A stretch of DNA of 64,000 bases from Epinephelus fuscoguttatus (Eukaryota; Chordata; Actinopteri; Perciformes; Serranidae). Made by a program: the position numbers and the translations under genes. The stretch is taken from assembly GCF_011397635.1 (NCBI RefSeq), contig NC_064761.1:42310143-42374142 (forward strand). Direction: 5' to 3'. This document shows, in pieces, positions 51,401-59,534 of this stretch. The first letter of the stretch is position 1. Each line of letters begins with the position of its first letter. The notes under the pieces were generated by a model, which saw only the letters and a program-made list of their open reading frames with translations, made no database searches and was not told the origin of the DNA.

Positions 51401-54400
51401 TTCTTTTTATTTTGGTCTCTGTAACCGAACAGCGACACATTATAAAGGGACTGAGTGGGCGTGAACGCAAGTAATAAACTTCTCGATATCCATTGTCGGA
51501 ACAAGTGTGCTGTAGGAACCAAAGTTACATGGCTTGTTCTCTGGGACCTGCTTTATCGAAGCATGTCAGCGTTCCGATTGGTTGTCGCCACACCGTGTCA
51601 GAGGTCATTACCATAAAGTTAAATGAGTTTTAACCCCCCTCTGGACCCACTCCGGTCGCTTTGGTCGCCCAAGACGTGTGGCTGACGACCAGGTCGCCTA
51701 AGTCCCCGGGCTCTCATTGACAATGAATGACTTCCGCCGCTTTGGAAGCTCTGGTCACTGTTGGTGTGAACGTACAGTAACATGGTGTAACGCACCCACT
51801 GACAGCTAGTTAGACCCAGTCTCTCAGTCTGACAAATGGAAGTAGTCTTCTGTGGAGGGTTTTATTCTTTTGATTAATATAACACAATCTACACCTAATG
51901 ACAAGTGCCTGTTTTTATTTCTTTCGACAGGAAGTGATATCTTCAGATTGCTTATTGTGTCTGCCAATCAAAAAACAAAGAAATTTAATTTGCTATCAAA
52001 GCCATATCAAATGAGACCCCCAAATGTTTGGTGTTTTTATTGAAAAACTGACTTGACTTGGATCAATTTTCTGCTGATCGAGTACATGACTGACTAATCA
52101 GTTCAGCCTAGTCTGTTTTTCAAATTGAACAATGACAATGCCAAAAGGCACACATTATCTGGTGACTGATTGATTTGATTAAACTCAAAGAAAAGATGAC
52201 AAACACCTATGTCTAAGAACAAGAGGCCCGGGCCTGTTTTCCTTGCTGCAGATGATAATTCTGCTGTTTTCTGACATGTAGGTGAAGTGTCATGTTTGCT
52301 CTGACAGATAACCTTGAGGCTTTTGTTTTGCTTAAAAAACAAATCCAACTGCATTCTTTGTAAGTTAATCAATGATTTAAATTCACAAGTTTTTAAAAAG
52401 GAGTACCTCAGATACCACTGAACAGAGCTGAGATATGCAACATCTTCCCTCAGAGACTGACTCAAGAGAAGATAAGAACACAAACCAACTTAACAACCCT
52501 TTAGTGACAAACTGGAGCAAGCATAGACTCCTATTGCTCCACTGTGTAAGAGCTGGTTATCTGAATTTTTTCCATGATAAAACAATGAGTTTCTTCTATT
52601 CAAGTGACTGACTTTAACAGAATGTCAAGAAATCATGTATGTCTTATCTATAAATCAGTGTGTCCTCATGAACATTACCTGCATAGCGTGACAGAACGGT
52701 GTGTGGGCACTTCTGGATAAGGAAATATTGGGGCAGACGTCTGCAACTCATGATAAATTAATATCAACAATGTCCTTCAGACGATATGAAAGACAGTACA
52801 GTATATGCAATGTATCTCAATACCCCCAGGTTGGATGAGATCACTCACTGATCATACTCCTCTGACCAACCAAAACATGACTCAACATGACGTCAGAATG
52901 TGGCAAATGTGTTCTTAAAAACAGAAAAATTGAGTAAATATTAGGAAAATACCAGAGAATGCTCCCGTCACATTTGAGATTCTCCTTTAACCTTCGATCA
53001 GACTGCTTTCACAAGGAACCCAGCAGGACAACAAAGGAGTCATCTAATAAAAGCAGAGCTAAAAGGACAGAAAAAACAAGCATGTGTTGACACTGCAAAT
53101 CACAGCTGCCATATTGTATTACAGGACCGTAAACGTTACAAGGCAGCTGGATGAAATGCATAGCTAGGAGGTGATGGGCTTCGGGGAAAGGCTCAAGTAA
53201 TCAACATCGTCACCGTGTCCCGAGGCAAGGCTTTGTTACCTTCAATTTCACCTTCAAGTCCCAGCCCCTCCCTCCTCTTTCATGGCTGGAGCAGCCAAAT
53301 AACACACACAGAGCCTTCTCTGTTTCTCTGTCATTTTCTCTCAGTACCTGATACAGGTGCTGGAGAGTGTCTACTGGTGGCAAATACAGGCAGTGCTATC
53401 AGTGACAACAGTCTCCTTGGCCACTTGCACACGTGGGCACCTCAAGGCGGAGCTACTTATGCAACAACTGCCCCAAAAGGGGAACTTTTACAACACAGTT
53501 CTTTTAACGAGGGGGTCGTGTGGCTATACACTGGTTTCCTGCTATGCAAAAAGTGTTTACATTGCCTTTGAGCAGGTTTTAGAGGACACCACTCAGAGGA
53601 GCATACTGTCAAGAAATACTTTTAAACCTTTGTTTATTCACAACACTGCAAAGTGTGTGTGTAGTGAAGGGGAATTCTCCTGATGCTATGTTTAACAAAC
53701 TCCATTAGCCCCTTAACGTATTGTGAGCTTTCCAAAAATATTTGTGCCACAAAACAGACACTCGACACAAGATTGTTCAAGACTTCAAGCTGCAAGTTGG
53801 GAAACCCTGATCTGGCAGCAGACAGTGAGTGAAAGCCCCTATAGACAGTCCCATCCTATAGATGACCTAGGAAAGGAAACAGGTTGGACGAGCTAAACCC
53901 ACGGTGTTCTGTTACTGGACTAATGTCAAAACATACGGCATCAAAACACCTCTGTGGGTAATGCAAGCACAAGGAGGAACACACAGCAGTACCCCAGAGT
54001 AATTTAAACTGTATCAAAGTAATTTAATTGCATATCAGACTAATCAGCAGCACAGACACTGAATTATAAAATAATCAGGCGAGTCAGCACATTTAAATTC
54101 AACGGCACTGAGTGGACAGCTTCATTTTACCTGCACACGCTCAAGAGAATTGTAATGCGTCGCGACTTTTGTTATGCTTAATGGAATATACTATGAAGTC
54201 CCCCGTTGGACAGTTGGCTGTAGAGTTATCTCATAAGTGCTAATCACATTACATAACAATAATCTTCAAATGGCTGTGAAACTAATGAGCCTATGACACA
54301 GGGACAGAATGAGATGATGACAACACGTGCAGCTATTACTCTTGAGCATGTTCCTGTCCTGACCTGTACAAATGCAATAATAACAATCCAATTATTTATT

Positions 54401-57392
54401 TACCCATGCAGGTACTTTAACAGAATACAGAATTAGCAGAAACACGTCAAATGTTGGAGGGAAAGTCCGATAGTGTTTACTACAGAGAAAAGTGCTGACA
54501 CACACCATACTTAACTGATGTTGAGAAACTAAAGTTAAAATCTAAATGGGGAGAAAATAGGCATGTAGTGAGCTATGATTACTGACAACATGGCTGGGAA
54601 CGTGCACCCCCCACACAAACACACTCAAGTACACATGCACGCTTTCTCTAGTGATGCTGATGTCAACAGCCTAAGCTAGCTTGCAGCACACACAGTTAAG
54701 AGCCCACAGTTGCTGACTACAGGAGCGTGACACACACACAGAATACATTTTGGTGTGCGTTTCTAAACACTGCAGCACAAAGATCTCAAGCTGATCAGTA
54801 AAAGTAGTCTCACAGTAATACACAGAGAACAACACTTCACATAACAAATAAAAGCCGCACAGGGTTATTAAAAAACAGCGGGGGAATCACAGCGACAGAC
54901 TGATGCACCCCCAACAGGCTTTCGCCACCAGCCTCCAGATACAGAGGCCCTTTCTGCCTAAAATTACTGCTGCCTTGGAAACCTTTGGATTACTGCAAGG
55001 ACTGCATTCCCTGTGTCTGTGTTCCCACTGGGACGTGTGAGAGCTGGCACAGAGGAGTGAGAAGCCGACAGCAGCACGCTAAAAGGGTTTGCATCAGTAA
55101 TGAAGTCTGTGCGTGCAGTTGCATGGCCATTAGTTAGTTTGTGGGAAAGTGAAAATGTGCACCAAGGTTTTAAGCAAGCAAACACCTGACATGCAAGGCT
55201 GTAATCAAATATAGCCGTGAACAGGTAAGGCTGTCTCATTCGTGAATTTACTCTATAATCCAATATTCCCTTCTTGAATTTAAATGACTGACAACAAATG
55301 TGTTGATCCTTCAGTCAGTTCCCTGTTTGACTTGCTGAACCCTGTTCTGCCTAACTGCTGTGTTTTAATGTTCTGTGTTTTTTTTCTATTTTATTTGCCT
55401 AATATAAAGATGAAAAACTATGCTAAAGCTTATCCCAGCAATACCTGAACTCTTGAAATAACCTATGGGAATGTGATCATTCTTCAGGAAATAAAGAAAC
55501 AAGGATTTACCATAGTCTAAATCAGTGAGCTCGTATTTAACTTGTCAGTCTGACCAAATATTTAGACTTCTTTTAAACCATTTTGCATCTCTTTTGCAAA
55601 AAAAAAAATGAATACTATAAAAGGTACTACACCAGACTGCATACTGAAGACAGCTAATTTTTTTATGACAGCACAAAAATCACATTCATGTCATGCTCAA
55701 TAAAGTGTGAGCATTGAAAACTGTTTCCAAGAGAAGAAAAACAACAACTTGTACAGGATATAATGATCAGGGACCTTAAGTATGAATGCAATGGATATTC
55801 CTTGCCCTGTGTGTTACCACTACAGAACTACTGTTGGCTCTGCAGTGGTAAAACAGATATCAAAGTATCATTTCCTGAAAACATTGTAATGACGGAGGAG
55901 ACATCACACTGAAGTAAGAGTATTACATCATTTGAAAGTACCTCGTTTTTAAAGGTTTACAAACGGAAGTACTTTCTACAATTAATAATCCATCAAATGT
56001 GTGCTGCATTTGTTTTATCATGGCAAAGATTATACAGTCTCCAAAAGGACTAAATCATCTCTACATTGTCAGGAATGTGATGGTAAATTGTTGCAAAGAA
56101 ATGACCAGGACAGCACAGAAAAACAACAGTCTGCAGGCCACATGTTGAAAGGTTAACAGCTCCTGAGTCACCAATCTGGATAGAGGTAGCATGTTAGCTG
56201 GCCTGTTAATCCCATTTCACAAACCCTGCGCATTGTTACCTGCTCCGTGCCTCTGAGATTACACAAATTCATGAGTTACGTTAATCTACCAAATGTCACC
56301 TCTGGCAATGTACACTGGCAAAGAACTACCCACACGTGCATTAGAGCGCAACTTATGTGCAATGTTGAATGTCATGGCAGATCTGTTATATTTCTAAAAG
56401 TATACTGATGCAATTTTGCACAGTGTTTTCACCAGACTGTAAACTCTTGCTCTTTAGTGTTTTGCAGTGGATCTTGTGTGTCTGTGATGTGTATCTAGAC
56501 TTAATGGGTACCCACATAAAGTAAATCCATTTTAAATTTGACTACTACTAGTTGTATGTTTCAAACAATGCCTACATACTCTGTATTTTTTGCACCAAAT
56601 GCAGAGAAAGACTTGTTTTGTGTATGTCATATGATTATAAATTGAGTCATCTGGGTTCAAATTTGTTTCACAGACGAATTTAACAATCTTCAGACATCAA
56701 TTGGGGCATTACTAGCTGATGATGTGGATGTGACACAATTTTTTGGGCGTTTTAGAGGTGGACAACTTGCTTAATTAAAAAATAACCAACTGTGAAATAA
56801 TGAGTGATTGAATCCCTTAATTACAGGGAAGTAAAGTTATAATTGCATCATTATATATATTAAAAAGAAAGCACATCTTATCAATGTAACTGTAAGTACC
56901 TTTAGTCCACCAGCCACCAAACAAGAAGGTTTGCTTATACACACCATGCTCACTGGTTTAGGTTAGTTAGCCATGTTGCTACTCAACAGTTGGCTAGCTA
57001 ACATACTAACCCACTAAATAATATTTAAACATCAAACTTTATCAACCAGTTTCTGTCAAGTACTGACACAACCCTAGAAAGACTCTAATTTCTACCAACA
57101 GATCCGTTAAACATCACACTGACCGCACACTGTGACGAGCTGATAATGTTAGCTATGTAGCAGGGAGGATTCATGTCACTGAACACTGATGACTGACACA
57201 TACTCTGCGGCAAAGACATCAAGCAAAGCGACGTGACGGACAGTAAAATCATCATGAAACGTGGTTCAGCTATTGAAACGGCTGTCACCTGTCTGACGTG
57301 ACGTTGGTAAGGTGAATGGAGGTGTCGGGCTTAGCTTACCAGCACAGGAGAGCTACAATGAGGCACACCAACAAAACGCGCAGCCTCTTCAT
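6942..57392 (-). CDS. SUCO: SUCO: SUN domain-containing ossification factor, 23 coding exons
   Basis: A complete coding region of 4191 nt (1396 residues) built from 23 exons, all GT-AG with matching phases. The order is: hydrophobic signal segment (residues 1-18); a poorly conserved acidic, Pro/Gln-rich lumenal region; the DIPTFDEWK motif (about 300-308); a SUN/SLP-type domain (to about 490); a long low-complexity region with an acidic run; the [10 protein letters not shown] motif; a coiled coil (about 1018-1113); one membrane span (about 1120-1140); and a basic cytosolic tail ending in [12 protein letters not shown]. These blocks align with human SUCO (1254 residues, from memory). SUCO is a rough-ER membrane glycoprotein needed for collagen production and bone formation in mice, and is related to yeast SLP1, which acts with EMP65 in protecting folding membrane proteins. 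The extra length comes from the low-complexity regions, a proline run and cassette exon 4. Several transposons sit in its introns. Confidence 0.96.
9173..9228 (-). CDS. SUCO: SUCO exon 22 (short)
   Basis: 56 nt, residues 1196-1214. Encodes [18 protein letters not shown], matching human [18 protein letters not shown]. Too short to show as an open frame; found by its conserved motif and flanking splice sites. Confidence 0.95.
10060..10151 (-). CDS. SUCO: SUCO exon 21
   Basis: 92 nt, residues 1165-1195. Encodes [14 protein letters not shown] and [10 protein letters not shown], a basic Ser-rich cytosolic segment conserved with human. Confidence 0.96.
11298..11452 (-). CDS. SUCO: SUCO exon 20 (transmembrane segment)
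   Basis: 155 nt, residues 1114-1164. Encodes the membrane span [20 protein letters not shown] followed by Cys residues, then the cytosolic [11 protein letters not shown] motif conserved with human. Confidence 0.96.
12990..13250 (+). mobile_element. Rex3/RTE-like LINE, 3' end with (GGAT)n tail
   Basis: The plus strand is open over [20 protein letters not shown], then [20 protein letters not shown] and [12 protein letters not shown]. This is the very common C-terminal end of fish Rex-type reverse transcriptase. It is followed by TAAGCAATGAAAAT and a (GGAT)n tail. It lies antisense to SUCO in intron 19. It is a 5'-truncated, dead copy; the family name is from memory. Confidence 0.75.
13229..13251. 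repeat. (GGAT)n tail
   Basis: Five GGAT units directly after the LINE reverse transcriptase end, as expected for Rex3-like elements. Confidence 0.8.
13514..13618 (-). CDS. SUCO: SUCO exon 19 (coiled coil)
   Basis: 105 nt, residues 1079-1113. Heptad-like Leu spacing continues through [20 protein letters not shown] to QLQRE, just before the membrane span. Contains NVT and NLT sequons. Confidence 0.95.
13732..13819 (-). CDS. SUCO: SUCO exon 18 (coiled coil)
   Basis: 88 nt, residues 1049-1078. Encodes [20 protein letters not shown] then NTSRIAEEQ, nearly identical to human. Confidence 0.97.
13978..15366 (-). CDS. SUCO: SUCO exon 17 (large low-complexity exon)
   Basis: 1389 nt, residues 586-1048. 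It begins with Ser- and Glu-rich sequence, including a run of about nine Glu from a GAG repeat and [11 protein letters not shown] (human has EEASPSTVTLL). A long Pro/Thr/Ser-rich, poorly conserved middle follows. It ends in the strongly conserved [10 protein letters not shown] motif and the start of the coiled coil ([20 protein letters not shown]). Confidence 0.96.
15150..15195. repeat. (CTC)n trinucleotide run in SUCO exon 17
   Basis: CTC on the plus strand is GAG in the SUCO mRNA and encodes a poly-Glu run. Such codon repeats vary readily in length. Confidence 0.9.
15639..15723 (-). CDS. SUCO: SUCO exon 16
   Basis: 85 nt, residues 558-585, a polar disordered segment. Placed by its splice sites (CTAG acceptor, AGT|GTAAGG donor) and by phase on both sides. 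Confidence 0.85.
18085..18168 (-). CDS. SUCO: SUCO exon 15
   Basis: 84 nt, residues 530-557. Encodes [19 protein letters not shown], an amphipathic stretch matching human AILNMVNIAANILG. Confidence 0.94.
18613..18631. repeat. Poly(A) run, 19 bp
   Basis: Uninterrupted A19 in intron 14. No retroposed sequence that I can recognise precedes it. Confidence 0.9.
19093..19158 (-). CDS. SUCO: SUCO exon 14
   Basis: 66 nt, residues 508-529. Ends in [13 protein letters not shown], matching human [13 protein letters not shown]. Confidence 0.93.
19507..19598 (-). CDS. SUCO: SUCO exon 13 (end of SUN domain)
   Basis: 92 nt, residues 477-507. Contains [18 protein letters not shown], the conserved end of the domain, then an acidic linker. 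Confidence 0.97.
20456..20634. mobile_element. Hairpin MITE, about 180 bp
   Basis: The left arm TTCCTGGGATAGTGAAGGCA and the right arm, which reads CTTCCTAGGATAGCGAAGGC in reverse complement, pair closely. Further in, CCTCTGATTGGCT is matched in both arms. No coding capacity; superfamily uncertain. Confidence 0.6.
21088..21143 (-). CDS. SUCO: SUCO exon 12 (SUN domain)
   Basis: 56 nt, residues 459-476, [18 protein letters not shown], identical to the human block as I recall it. Confidence 0.97.
21438..21458 (-). CDS. SUCO: SUCO exon 11 (21-nt microexon)
   Basis: Encodes exactly seven residues, MFIKYIK (452-458), phase 0 at both ends, and these seven residues are present in the human protein at this place. 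Acceptor GCATCAG, donor AAG|GTTAGC. It is too short for ORF-based gene finding. Confidence 0.93.
23221..23326 (-). CDS. SUCO: SUCO exon 10 (SUN domain)
   Basis: 106 nt, residues 416-451. Encodes [19 protein letters not shown] and [15 protein letters not shown], nearly identical to human. Confidence 0.97.
24867..24974 (-). CDS. SUCO: SUCO exon 9 (SUN domain core)
   Basis: 108 nt, residues 380-415. Encodes the highly conserved [20 protein letters not shown] block and the following [13 protein letters not shown]. Confidence 0.97.
25095..25162 (-). CDS. SUCO: SUCO exon 8 (SUN domain)
   Basis: 68 nt, residues 358-379. Encodes [20 protein letters not shown], one residue run matching human SUCO almost exactly, and ends by splitting the Trp codon of KIW. 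Confidence 0.96.
25296..25423 (-). CDS. SUCO: SUCO exon 7 (start of SUN domain)
   Basis: 128 nt, residues 315-357. The second half ([20 protein letters not shown]) matches the conserved entry to the SLP/SUN domain. Confidence 0.95.
25930..26041 (-). CDS. SUCO: SUCO exon 6 (DIPTFDEWK motif)
   Basis: 112 nt, residues 278-314. Contains [20 protein letters not shown], nearly identical to the human block that precedes the SUN domain. Confidence 0.95.
26795..26908. repeat. Tandem duplication, two 57-bp units
   Basis: Units 26795-26851 and 26852-26908 are identical except for one base (ACATGG versus ACATGA). The unit is a multiple of three, so a spurious reading frame repeats with it. The near-identity suggests a recent duplication. 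Confidence 0.9.
27709..27895 (-). CDS. SUCO: SUCO exon 5
   Basis: 187 nt, residues 215-277, with a short poly-Gln run (EQQQQRQ) and many acidic residues. Ends in phase 0. Confidence 0.88.
28224..28358 (-). CDS. SUCO: SUCO exon 4 (candidate cassette exon)
   Basis: 135 nt (45 codons), residues 170-214. It has a CCCTCAG acceptor and CAG|GTGAGT donor and no stop in frame. Both ends are phase 2, so exon 3 can also join exon 5 directly without changing the frame. I could not place it in the human reference protein; it may be alternatively spliced. Confidence 0.7.
29153..29487 (-). CDS. SUCO: SUCO exon 3
   Basis: 335 nt, residues 59-169, rich in Pro, Glu and Asp and predicted to be disordered. Starts in phase 0 and ends in phase 2. 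Its sequence is poorly conserved, so it is identified by position, phase and flanking splice sites. Confidence 0.85.
30109..30910 (+). mobile_element. hAT-like element, 802 bp, with target duplication
   Basis: Termini TAGGGGTGGG and CCCACCCCTA are exact inverted repeats of 10 bp, and both flanking regions continue with ATCGA/TCGAT-rich sequence. Flanks are 8-bp direct repeats with one mismatch (cttcgcaa at 30101-30108, catcgcaa at 30911-30918). It carries a short open frame ending at a consensus splice donor (30642-30746). Confidence 0.7.
30642..30746 (+). pseudogene. Possible first coding exon of a hAT transposase relic
   Basis: An ATG opens a 34-codon frame starting [27 protein letters not shown] donor begins at the last base of its final sense codon (30743). 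Basic then acidic composition. The rest of any transposase is missing from the 802-bp element, so it could be a remnant first exon left after internal deletion. No homology could be confirmed. Confidence 0.3.
31825..31847. repeat. Poly(T) run, 23 bp
   Basis: Uninterrupted T23 in intron 2. Confidence 0.9.
32860..33300 (-). mobile_element. Rex3-like LINE fragment, reverse orientation
   Basis: The plus strand reads GGGCAGCAGGCTAAGCAACA, then CTCCAGCTCCTCCTGGGGGA, then ACCACCTCAACTGGCTCCTT and a GAAACTCATTCCAG-type segment. This is the reverse complement of the same LINE family found at 12990-13250, extending further into the reverse transcriptase. It is broken by small deletions. It lies in the SUCO sense direction in intron 2. 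Confidence 0.7.
33597..35500 (+). mobile_element. hAT-type DNA transposon, 1904 bp, perfect 8-bp target duplication
   Basis: Flanked by CTACCGCC on both sides (33589-33596 and 35501-35508). The right end reads TAGGGGTGTAACGGTACACA in reverse complement; the left end reads TAAGGCCGTAACGGTACATG. Internal blocks at about 33760-33840 and 34660-34750 with TATTCGGTATTCGG and a GTGCATCCCTA end look like a second, nested hAT-family insertion. A decayed BED finger frame lies at 34664-35023. Confidence 0.75.
34664..35023 (+). pseudogene. Decayed BED zinc-finger N-terminus of a hAT transposase
   Basis: The frame contains [20 protein letters not shown], then [11 protein letters not shown] and [10 protein letters not shown], the order seen in BED fingers of ZBED-like hAT transposases (aromatic pair, CxxC, then HxxxxH). 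A TGA at 34883-34885 falls just before the expected HH, and the frame then continues open for 45 codons to a TAA at 35021-35023. No catalytic region follows within the element. Confidence 0.7.
35820..35940 (-). CDS. SUCO: SUCO exon 2
   Basis: 121 nt, residues 18-58, Gln/Glu-rich. Two other frames are also open, but only the frame beginning YPSQ after Trp18 joins exons 1 and 3 in phase, and it resembles the YYSQ segment of the human protein. Confidence 0.88.
42359..42397. repeat. (GT)n microsatellite
   Basis: Uninterrupted run of about 19 GT units in SUCO intron 1. Confidence 0.95.
42850..43340 (+). mobile_element. L2/Rex1-like LINE, reverse transcriptase C-terminal fragment (decayed)
   Basis: Plus-strand peptides include [31 protein letters not shown], then [20 protein letters not shown], the standard C-terminal order of L2-type reverse transcriptases in fish. 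In-frame stops and small indels break it. The sequence before it (from 42402, GAGGTGGGACCAAGTCA) also looks repeat-derived. Confidence 0.7.
47346..47368. repeat. Poly(T) run, 23 bp
   Basis: Uninterrupted T23 in SUCO intron 1, just left of the element at 47406. Confidence 0.9.
47406..48039. mobile_element. Probable DNA transposon, 634 bp, with 9-bp flanking repeat
   Basis: CATCTAGTT occurs at 47397-47405 and again at 48040-48048. The enclosed ends, AGGAACCGAACTTGGTACTT and TTGGGTTGGGTACTGTTCAC (reverse complement), are loosely similar and share GGTAC-rich inner sequence. A hAT-like 8- to 9-bp duplication is likely. No intact frame. Confidence 0.5.
50991..51780. mobile_element. Inverted-repeat DNA element, 790 bp (possibly PIF/Harbinger-like)
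   Basis: The left end TTACTGTACGTTCAAACCA and the right end, reverse complement TTACTGTACGTTCACACCA, differ at one base. Inside both, GAGCTTCCAAAG recurs in inverted orientation. A TTA at each end could be part of the repeat or a 3-bp target duplication. No transposase frame. Confidence 0.65.
57340..57392 (-). CDS. SUCO: SUCO exon 1 (signal segment)
   Basis: Encodes residues 1-17, [17 protein letters not shown], a basic then hydrophobic ER-targeting segment, and ends in TG, which is completed to Trp18 by exon 2. The start context has A at -3. A 7-codon uORF ends on this start codon. Confidence 0.9.
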
Positions 57393-57415
57393 TATCTTCC
57401 CGCGGGGACCAACAT
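57392..57415 (-). other. Seven-codon uORF overlapping the SUCO start codon
   Basis: On the minus strand an ATG at 57415-57413 opens MLVPAGR and stops at TAA 57394-57392. The last A of this stop is the first base of the SUCO ATG (TAATG). It has A at -3. Whether it lies in the mRNA depends on the unmapped transcription start. Confidence 0.5.
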
Positions 57416-57667
57416 CCTCGCTCTTTGGGGGGGTTTCTAATCTCTCTCGGCTACACAATAAACCGAAGACAAGCCTTTTAGTTGACTGAGGGCTTGTGTT
57501 TATAACAAAGGAACAAACGACTGTCCTCCTGTAGCTAAAACCTACACTTGAGATGTGCTAATTTTCATTGTGCGGACCAGCTGTCCGCCTCTTTTTCGGC
57601 TTTAGCTGCTACTGCTGTTGTCGAGTAGCTGGCTCTCGGTATGTTCAACCCCCTGCTTCACGTCTGA

Positions 57668-57702
57668 CCAATCAAATCAGAGCTGTGGATCCATCGACCA
57701 AT
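57668..57702. promoter_or_regulatory. Paired CCAAT boxes upstream of SUCO
   Basis: Two CCAAT motifs at 57668-57672 and 57698-57702, spaced 30 bp start to start, about 280-310 bp upstream of the SUCO start codon and inverted relative to it. Both continue as CCAATCA. NF-Y binding is plausible but inferred. Confidence 0.4.
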
Positions 57703-58278
57703 CATAGGCGACGTGGCAATACCGTATTTGGCAAAGCCCCACCCCCTCTGGTCGGGATGAGTTGGTGAATGTGGAGCAGGACGCGTCACCTATTCTTGAT
57801 AAGCAAACCACTAAAGCACGCAATATGTGAAGTTATTGCTCAACCGTGTGATGCCAAACGTTTCGATAAAAATGACTAACATCCATATCCTTGTTTCTGT
57901 AAAGGAAATACACGTGGAAGGTCAAAATCACTTAATGAGGTGTGTAGTGAGGAATGTGAACATCGTGTACTTTGTTCCCTCATTGCCACAACACCTTCAT
58001 ATTGTATAAAAATGTTTATTTAAAAACACCCTGAAACGGTTTATTAAAAACATCCATGTGTTATTAAAACTGAAAGGAGTGTAGCTCAATTTCTAATGTT
58101 ATATCTGTATCACAAAATTATTATATCAGAAATATTTGTGTCATTTTCATCATTCTCATGTTTCATTTAAACTTTTAGTAGGGTTTCACAAATCATCAAA
58201 ATCAATGGGTAATTAAAGTGGTGTAATTGTTCTTTACATTGGTAGAGTTAAGAAAAGAAAAATCTTGAATTCCCCAAA

Positions 58279-58302
58279 CACACACACACACACACACACA
58301 CA
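58279..58302. repeat. (CA)n microsatellite
   Basis: Twelve CA units, followed closely by the Tc1-like terminus. Confidence 0.9.
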
Positions 58303-58330
58303 AATATCTATATACATAGATATGTATGTA

Positions 58331-59534
58331 CATTGTTCAGCCACAACATTCAAACCACTGACAGGTGAAGTGAATAACTTTGATAATTTTGTTCCAATGC
58401 ATTGTTCTGCTGGGAAACCTTTGCTTCTGGCATTCATGTAGATAGAATAGAACATAATAAATCACAAAATTGTCTTCGGCTCACCAACACTGAAGGTACA
58501 CAGCACTAACAAGTCAACAGCACCATACAAACAGACAACATTTCATAAACACAATAAAAACACATTGAAGCAAGTAAGATAAAACAAATAAGCAGTAGAG
58601 CTGTTCAAGTCAATATCTGTGGATTGGTTAAGTTAAGAGTTAAGAATGCTGATGGCATTTGGAATAAAGGACTTTTTAAAAACACTTTGGTCAGAGGGAC
58701 GCTGTAGTGCCTCCCAGATTTCAGAAGCTTAAACTGATTGGAAAGAGGATGGGAGCTATCTGCCAGGATTCTCCGAGCTGTCCTCCTTGTCCTGTCAATG
58801 TAAAGGTGGGTCAGAAGAACACCTGACATGTTCCACCCACTCAAACATCATTGCAGACCAAGTACCCCCCCTCCCCAATGGCAGTGGCTCCCCAGCAGGA
58901 TAATGCACCATGCCACACTGCAAAAACTGTTTAGAAATGTCCTGTGGAGCGTGACAAAAAGCTCAAGGTGTCGACCTGGCATCTAAATTTCCCAGGTCCC
59001 AATCTGCTCAAGGATTCTTGTGATGTGCCGGTACCCCAGATGTACCCTAATCCAAGGTGGGCCCTCCTTGGATTGGACTTGGCTCTGACCTGTCGAGGCA
59101 TGGACACAGGATCTCTGGGAGTGTCCTGCTGTGTCTGGCACCAGTGCGTTGGTGGCACATCCATTTAGTCCAGTGGGTTGTGAGGTGGGTTAACAGCACG
59201 TGCCACAGATGCTCATTCAGACTGGGATCTGGGGAATTTGGAGGCCAGGTTGACACTTTGAGGTCTTTGTCACATTCCTTGGGTCATACCTGAGCCATGT
59301 TTGCAGTGTGGCATGGTGCATTATCCTGCTGGGGGGCCACAGCCACTGGGGAGTACTGTTGCCACGAGGGGGGGTACTTGGTCTGCAACGGTGTTTGAGC
59401 GGGTGGAACATGTCAGGTGGTATCCATATGAATGACAGAAGCAAAGGTTTCCCAGCAGAACAATGCACTGGAACAAAATAATCAAAGTCATTCACTTCAC
59501 CTGTCAGTGCTTTGAATGTTCTGGTTGATCAGTG
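58331..59534. mobile_element. Palindromic (fold-back) Tc1-like transposon derivative with nested insertion
   Basis: Flanked by TA (58329-58330, 59535-59536). Both ends read inward as a Tc1-like terminus (GTTCAGCCACAACATTCAAA on the left; GATCAACCAGAACATTCAAA from the right), then the same transposase 3' coding sequence. The inverted arms meet near 59057-59075. The arms translate to fragments such as PPNSPDPSLNEHLWHVL and QDNAPCHTAK-type sequence, as in Tc1 transposases. The left arm is split by about 370 bp of unrelated sequence (about 58446-58817). Confidence 0.75.
58470..58817 (-). mobile_element. LINE reverse transcriptase C-terminal fragment nested in the Tc1-like element
   Basis: The minus strand reads DRTRRTARRILADSSHPLSN then FKLLKSGRHYSVPLTK, matching the common 'HPL...LLPSGRRYR.P' ending of fish non-LTR reverse transcriptases. 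It interrupts the left arm of the palindrome; the right arm lacks it, so it inserted after, or was lost from one arm before, the inversion. Confidence 0.55.

Larger units (their letters stand above)
35941..57339 (-). other. SUCO: SUCO intron 1, 21.4 kb
   Basis: The largest intron. I see no host exon with coding similarity in either strand. Recognisable insertions are an L2-like LINE fragment (about 42850-43340), a hAT-like end near 45111, a 634-bp element (47406-48039), a 790-bp inverted-repeat element (50991-51780), and microsatellites. The remaining sequence, including 35941-42350, 43560-47340 and 51800-57339, is AT-rich and shows nothing I can name. Confidence 0.7.

Noticed and set aside
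36000..57000. Extra SUCO exon in intron 1
   Set aside because: Human SUCO has additional residues between the signal segment and the YYSQ motif, but exons 1 and 2 already join in phase through the Trp codon and no candidate exon stood out.
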